This document shows positions 58,853 to 64,000 of a DNA stretch of 64,000 nucleotides, piece by piece. The number at the start of each line of letters is the position of its first letter. Positions within the stretch are counted from its first letter, which is position 1. This DNA is from Lumbricus terrestris. Taxonomy: Eukaryota; Annelida; Clitellata; Crassiclitellata; Lumbricidae. The translations under genes were made by a program, and so were the position numbers. Location: assembly GCA_949752735.1 (NCBI GenBank), contig OX457037.1:13682432-13746431 (forward strand), in the 5' to 3' direction. The notes beneath the pieces are model-generated. The model was not told the DNA's origin. It did no database searches and was given only the letters and a program-made list of their open reading frames with translations.

Positions 58853-59045
58853 GCGAACAGAGCTTTGAATGCTTGGTCGCTACAAAATCTTCTCGCCGTA
58901 TCGCTCGAACCCATTTCTCGCACAAATCCTTGTCCTGAATGGGAAAGGCATGATAGGACAGCTTAGAGTCTTCTTTGGTGTCATCATTTGTGCATTTTTG
59001 AGATTTATATCCACTCCGACATCCATACGCTGCACAGTTCACCAT
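58853..59045 (-). CDS. THAP-type zinc-finger domain, first exon (partial)
   Basis: Starts MVNCAAYGCRSGYKS and continues with YHAFPIQDKDLCEKWVRAIR and ATKHSKLCS. This is a THAP domain: C-x4-C pair (C4, C9), F-P, K-W, then C-S, where the family continues with x-H-F (C2CH zinc site, sequence-specific DNA binding). The C-S is followed by unrelated codons and a stop 30 nt later. The last zinc ligand must therefore be in another exon or the gene is broken. No strong GT donor sits right there (CTCTG|TTCGC, CCT|GTATTG), so decay is possible. THAP domains occur in host factors and in P-type transposases; which one this was cannot be told. Confidence 0.75.
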
Positions 59046-59906
59046 GCTTACATGAAATGTATTCTACAGACAAATTGAACACAACACAAGAACTATGCTG
59101 ACCAATCTAAATACAATATCGAAATTACTGTTTTGAATGTGAAGCTTTTCATGTCTGCTGTCTCCATTGTTTGTGCACATATATAAATAATAATATTATG
59201 AAAGCAAACATGTCTAATGCACATAACATATTAAAATGACAGTGTACCATATCCAAGCCCCAGTCACTTCAATACTCAGTAGGTCAATCCACTGGAAGAA
59301 ACAGGCTACCTATAACTATACTTCAGATAAGCCAACTGAAAGAGGTAAGTCTCAAAAAGAGAATATAATGCAAGCACAGACCAGGTCAAACAGACACAGG
59401 CAGTAAGACAAATTCAAATGTAGGACCAGCAGCCAAAAGAAGCTAATTCAACATGAACACTTCTAGTTTAAAACTAGAGATGACCTCATAGAATACTAAG
59501 AAGTTTGGGGAAATGAAGACTGATTTTAAGTATATTGGCTATCCAAACTCTGATATCTGACATTCAACAGCCCTAATTTAAGACAAACAGCAGCTTTTCA
59601 GCTCAACAACACTATTGCCAAAACTGGGTCAGCCATTCCAATTGTTTATTGATAACAGTAGAATTAAGCAAATATAGTTAGAAATAGCCTAGCGGTTCAG
59701 AAGTTTATAAACACCCTTGGCAGCAGTAACAATATGAATGGTGATTAAAATATTAGTCTCAGCATGCCATCATATTTTTAATTAATTACCAAACTACAGA
59801 GTTTTCTGTGTCTAAGAAAAGTTAATTCCTAAGAGACCGACAATATAACTGTATCGAGCGTACCGGTACTGCTACTGCCAGCTGCATTAAACTTTGAACT
59901 CTATCT

Positions 59907-62473
59907 GTGTACAGTAGGGTGCCCGTTAAAAAATATTTTCTGAATTTCTTATGTGGTACCCTCTCATTTTGTTGTCTATCATGAGAGAAGTTCCAGGTAA
60001 TTTTTTAAGAATTTTGGATGCATGTTTAGAGGGAGCTCAACATATGTGAAGTTAGCGAAATATTATCCGACAGCATGCTATTCTGACTTATTTCACAGTT
60101 ATTTATCATTCAAATATTTCCAATGCAAGATCAATACAGCACTGTCAAATGCTAATCAAAACTGAACTATTCAGAATACTAATAACAATACTGCCACAAC
60201 AAAGTACATTGCAGCATTTATTTTCGTTTTAAAGCTGTAAGTCACTAAGGTCTAGTTGTCAGTGTATTTTGTTGTTGTATCATCACCGACAAGTAGTGAC
60301 TTTCTCGCTTTTGGGCACTTGGCTCTGTGGCTTGAGAAATTGTTTCTGTTCATCACTTGTTGTAATGGAGGTGTTGAAGTCATATATAAATCAGCTACAC
60401 AGCTCACTCTACTCTGCCATTTACCACTGCCAGACTAGACTGTTAACATATTTCTTGTTTAGCTCGAAATCTTCACACCACAAACCCCACTTTGTCTCCC
60501 CATATTGGAAGCTGGGGTGTCTAGGCACATGGCCCTGACTAGATTTTCTATTCCCCACTCTCGCATCATTGAAACAGCAGCATTGCTAGTTGCTTCCCCC
60601 TACCATCCAGAAGCTTTGTCCCGTCAAGAGGCTGCTCCACATGCAAACCTGATACCAAGACTGCGTCAACCTGCTCATTGCCTGCAATATCTGGTAACAT
60701 CTTGCCATCCCAATGTACAACTAGAGGTATGGACGGTTCGAAAATGGCTTTTCCAGCCTGAACGGTATGTTGACGAAACTTTAGTCTTGCTGTTCTGATG
60801 GATTCAGGATTGAAGTTGAAATTAGACATGTCATGTCCAAGGTTCTATGCAATCTCAGCCAGAATAAGTGTTGCTGTGCGGCTGCTGACATTGGCTCGAT
60901 GAAGTGCAGCACTTAATTCTGCTGTTACAACAGGCACCGACCCTCGTTTGGTAGCTCTATGTGAGCAGCGTGGTTCTAGATAAGACTCAACTTTAGCAGC
61001 CATAGTGGCCAATTCTTCTTCTGAAGTCAATTCATCATCTTTCTGAACTGTGATATTCGCTCTCTTTCTGTCATCTTCTTTACTTCTGAGATAATGCTCA
61101 CACTTCAATCTCTTTAACTTTCTGCCCTCTGTTCTAGCAAGAGCTGTGTCTACACCACCCATTTAGCCTATGCGTGGACAGTGTTGGTCATCCAAGAAAA
61201 ACCTGTCTTCAGCAATGGTGGTCATTGACATAACATCTGTATGTGACATGTCAAAAGTTTTTCCAAATCTCCGATCATAGTACTTTCCTTAGCTCAGTTC
61301 TGCGATGCATGTTCTTATTCAGTTTCTCCCATCTATAAAACATGTCCTCCAACTTTTCAATGGCATTCCTATCAAGTGTTGTTGGGATACGGGCCATTGA
61401 CCAAATGTGAAGAACTTCATGTACAACAGACCTTGAACTGTCTCTGACTGTCGTAACAAGAATCTTGTGCCGATGGAAAAAGACAGACAACACCTGATTG
61501 TAAGTTGGAAGCTTGCTTCCACATGTATTTCTTCTGATACGGTACCGTATCAATCAACCAAATGTCAGCGGAACTATACGTGTGACTGTTACAAGTCGTG
61601 AAGCAGCTACTTCTGACATACTTTCTATTGGTAATTAACTAATCAATCTAAGATTTTAAATCCAAAAAACTGAAAGCACTATCAGTGATTTAGATATACT
61701 GCAGCTGCTTTAGTATGACAACTATAACATTGACACACTAAATATAACAGTTACTGCATCATTGCCCCAATTGCGCAGCACAGTGTGCACACTAAATAAA
61801 ATAAGGATTGCATATTTTTTAACAAAAGGAACATGTTGCAGCTAAATGAAAGTGATGGTGCAGATTTCAGAATGCTAATTGCACAATTAATAGATATAGC
61901 AATTTTACTCTGTTTGTGAGTACTGTATGGACATTGACCATAATAAGCTAAAATCTACTAACAATTAATAACCTTTTGTGAATATTACATTTTTCTGTTC
62001 TCTTTAAATGTAATTTCTTTACAACTTAGTGCTTCTTGTGGTTTTGTAGCGGGTCCAGTTATTTTTAAATTAAGATTAAAACCTAAGCTGTTTGTTGTGA
62101 TTTTGTAATGACAAGGACTCATTTTTATACATGAACTAGCTGAAAGAATCCAAGGATAAACTGTTGACTGAGAGAGAAGCAGTAATATTAAACACATTAA
62201 TAAGTCTAAATAGAATAATAACAACATAGTAGGCCTAAGTAACATGTGCAATGTGAAACAAAATGCTGTAAACAACGAAACTGGAAAAGGTACGAAAGAT
62301 TGCGATATAGCATAAACTTTAGTCATGTTGAGCTCCCAGTAAATATTAACATAAAATTCTGCAATTTCACTCTGTTATTTCACAGACCAGGTGTAACAAC
62401 TTCAGAGGGTACCGTGTAGAAAATTACGAATTTAAAATTTTCTCATTGGCTTAACGGGCGCCCTAGTGTACAG
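59907..62473 (-). mobile_element. DNA transposon, novel DDE family, copy 2 (8-bp TSD)
   Basis: The element is 59,915-62,465 (2,551 bp). Left end TAGGGTGCCCGTTAA, right end reversed TAGGGCGCCCGTTAA; both are followed within about 50 bp by GGTACCCTCT. The flanks are a perfect 8-bp direct repeat, GTGTACAG (59,907-59,914 and 62,466-62,473). Ends of form TAGGG and an 8-bp duplication fit hAT-like integration. The broken transposase lies inside on the minus strand. Confidence 0.93.
60490..61553 (-). pseudogene. Broken DDE/RNase H-like transposase, copy 2
   Basis: Blocks in order: YNQVLSVFFHRHK and VVHEVLHIWSMARIPTTLDR (N-terminal, 61,553-61,275); after a frameshift, FGKTFDMSHTDVM and EDRFFLDDQH; a TAA near 61,163; a basic coil RTEGRKLKRLKCEHYLRSKE; a TAG at 60,842; IPLVVHWDGKMLPDI (likely first catalytic Asp, matching HFDRKLLPD of copy 1). 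After another frameshift comes AMCLDTPASNMGRQ (likely second Asp, matching [12 protein letters not shown] of copy 1). The part equivalent to CRHH, ARW and the C-terminus is not seen before the right end, so the copy is internally deleted. It cannot be active. Confidence 0.8.
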
Positions 62474-62661
62474 CCTACAGCTGCATGCCCCAAGTCGATC
62501 TACTGTTGTATATGACTCACATCTACAGAGCCTCTGGTGTATGTCCTGCGCTTTGCGCTTCTATACCGGTGTCCATGCAAAGAGACCATCTAACGGCTTG
62601 TCTTATCTTGTCATAGATTTCTCAGTGTCCTGCAGCTTGAAATCAAATATGTACATATGTA

Positions 62662-62692
<31 letters not shown>

Positions 62693-62975
62693 TGTATGTA
62701 TGTATGTATGTATGTATGTATGTATGTATGTATGTATGTATGTATGTATGTATGTATGTATGTATGTATGCATGTATGCATGTATGCATGTATGCATGTA
62801 TGCATGTATGCATGTATGCATGTATGTAAGTATGTATGTATGTATGTATGTATGTATGTATGTATGTATGTATGTATGTATGTATGTATGTATGTATGTA
62901 TGTATGTATGTATGTATGTATGTATGTATGTATGTATGTATGTATGTATGTATGTATGTATGTATGTATGTATGT
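62662..62975. repeat. (ATGT)n tetranucleotide array
   Basis: More than 300 bp of GTAT units with a symmetric GCAT-substituted centre (62,769-62,823). It separates copy 2 from copy 3. Confidence 0.98.
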
Positions 62976-63278
62976 ACGTGTGTATTAGACTGGTCCACAA
63001 ACCATAGCCAAAAAATTGAGTTGTTAGAATTCTTTCTCCACAAGGCTTATTTTTGCTCACTTGGGGTAGATAGTCTCCCTGTAAAATTTCAGCCTGATTG
63101 TGCAACATTTAGAGGTCAACCCATTCTGAACATTTTACTTGAATGCTGATAATGTCTTTATGGCATGTTAACCGTCATTATCACACTAATATGGCTTCCT
63201 TTAATTTGAGATCCGACCCAGAGCACTGGCTATGAGAAAACCAGTCTCTCGATTATCTACTGCAAGACTACCACGCAG

Positions 63279-63859
63279 CCTGGATGCACAGCAACTGCTT
63301 TAGTTTAATCATATCACTAAAGGGAGACCCCTTCCGGAAAGCCACAAAATGACCTATGATGCAGTTGTTTGTAATTGGGTGCTTGCCAGAATACCAACAC
63401 AGCTGGTGTGTAAGAAAACTGCCAAAGCTTTACCAGAACTACCTACCTCTGAAGATTCACTGACCACTATAAAGAGAAAGTGATAGGATGAAGACGACAT
63501 GTTCAAGAGTGATCTTCAAAAATTGTTCGATAATGCCTCAAAGGATGTGATGACAGAAATCCAGCAAGACTAAGATCGTGAATTCGTGATATCCTTCGAA
63601 TAGGTCCTACAAAGAGCAGACGTATTTTCCAGCAGCATGAGTGGAGTAAACTTAAAGACAGCAGCAAAAGAAAGCAGAAAGAGGCAACCGCAGGAAAAAG
63701 AGAGAATGGTGAAAACTAAAATGAAGAACCCCAGACAAAAGGCAGTTATGAAGCAGCAGGTGAATTTCTGCGTTTGCATCTGTAGAAGAATTTGATTACA
63801 TTGAAGAGTATCAGACAACCTGGATGCACAGCAACTGCTTTAGTTTAATCATATCACTA
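63279..63859. repeat. 41-bp exact direct repeats 540 bp apart
   Basis: The 41 bp starting CCTGGATGCACAGCAACTGC and ending AATCATATCACTA occur at 63,279-63,319 and 63,819-63,859 without a mismatch, bracketing the copy 3 coding fragment. Confidence 0.97.
63346..63780 (+). pseudogene. Broken transposase fragment, copy 3
   Basis: With several stops: NWVLARIPTQ (compare IWSMARIPTT in copy 2), then DMFKSDLQKLFDNASKDVMT and EIQQD*DREF (compare FDMSHTDVM in copy 2 and IKIQQDRIF in copy 1), then the basic stretch MSGVNLKTAAKESRKRQPQE. This fits the N-terminal half of the same protein. Confidence 0.65.
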
Positions 63860-64000
63860 GTACGTATGCAATACATCTACACTCTACAATGTCTGCATAA
63901 ACAGCTGCTACTAACTGCCTCATTATTAAAAAAGATCCAAGAACATCATCCAGTCCTCTTTAGTTTAGTTGTCGGTGCTTTGTTTCATGTTGGCCTTCCA

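Larger units (their letters stand above)
62986..64000 (+). mobile_element. DNA transposon, novel DDE family, copy 3 (runs off window)
   Basis: The proposed left end is TAGACTGGTCCACAAACC at 62,986, similar in form to TAGAGTGTTTC of copy 1, directly after the ATGT array. The right end is outside. The interior holds a third broken transposase piece. Confidence 0.55.

Noticed and set aside
61985..62326. 113-codon hydrophobic minus-strand frame inside transposon copy 2
   Set aside because: Leu/Ile-rich translation of AT-rich sequence without any block of the transposase family.
62466..63149. 227-codon Met-Tyr-Val-Cys repeat frame and its minus-strand partners
   Set aside because: Translation of the ATGT array.

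Overview
This window is eukaryotic, intron-rich and dense in repeats. It looks like a non-vertebrate metazoan, plausibly a marine invertebrate. The evidence is one gene of animal architecture split into 22 coding exons with GT/AG junctions, many L2/CR1-type LINE tails, tRNA-derived SINEs, several hAT-type DNA transposons and abundant microsatellites. I cannot name the species or phylum from the sequence.

The main gene is on the plus strand at 12,354-46,121. It encodes an oxysterol-binding-protein-related protein of the ORP3/6/7 subfamily. All 22 exons join in phase to an 898-residue reading frame: acidic N-terminus, PH domain, helical linker, FFAT motif (EFYDAAE) and a full ORD lipid-transfer domain with EQVSHHPP split across two exons. 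The true first exon and promoter were not found; the likeliest place is GC-richer sequence near 8.4-8.8 kb.

Other coding signals are on the minus strand. At 50.84-51.87 kb there is an intronless 342-codon reading frame that I do not recognise. At 58.85-59.05 kb there is a THAP zinc-finger first exon.

The most interesting find is a family of DNA transposon remnants with an unfamiliar DDE/RNase H-like transposase. One copy lies at 18,623-21,283 (plus, inside ORP intron 1), one at 59,915-62,465 (minus), and one begins near 62,986 and runs off the window. The second copy has TIRs starting TAGGGYGCCCGTTAA and a perfect 8-bp duplication (GTGTACAG). The proteins share a basic coiled segment, an H-[FW]-D-x-K motif, a D-T-x(2-3)-N motif and, in copy 1, a C-R-H-H motif and an A-R-W motif. 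All copies are broken.

Layout: 0-12.3 kb, intergenic repeats (two hAT elements with exact 8-bp duplications, a snap-back hairpin, a 32-bp-TIR element, SINEs, microsatellites). 12.35-46.1 kb, ORP gene with repeat-filled introns. 46.1-50.8 kb, 3' flank. 50.8-52 kb, orphan reading frame. 52-58 kb, LINE remnants and sequence rich in TAGGCCTA. 58.3-64 kb, THAP exon and two copies of the novel transposon.
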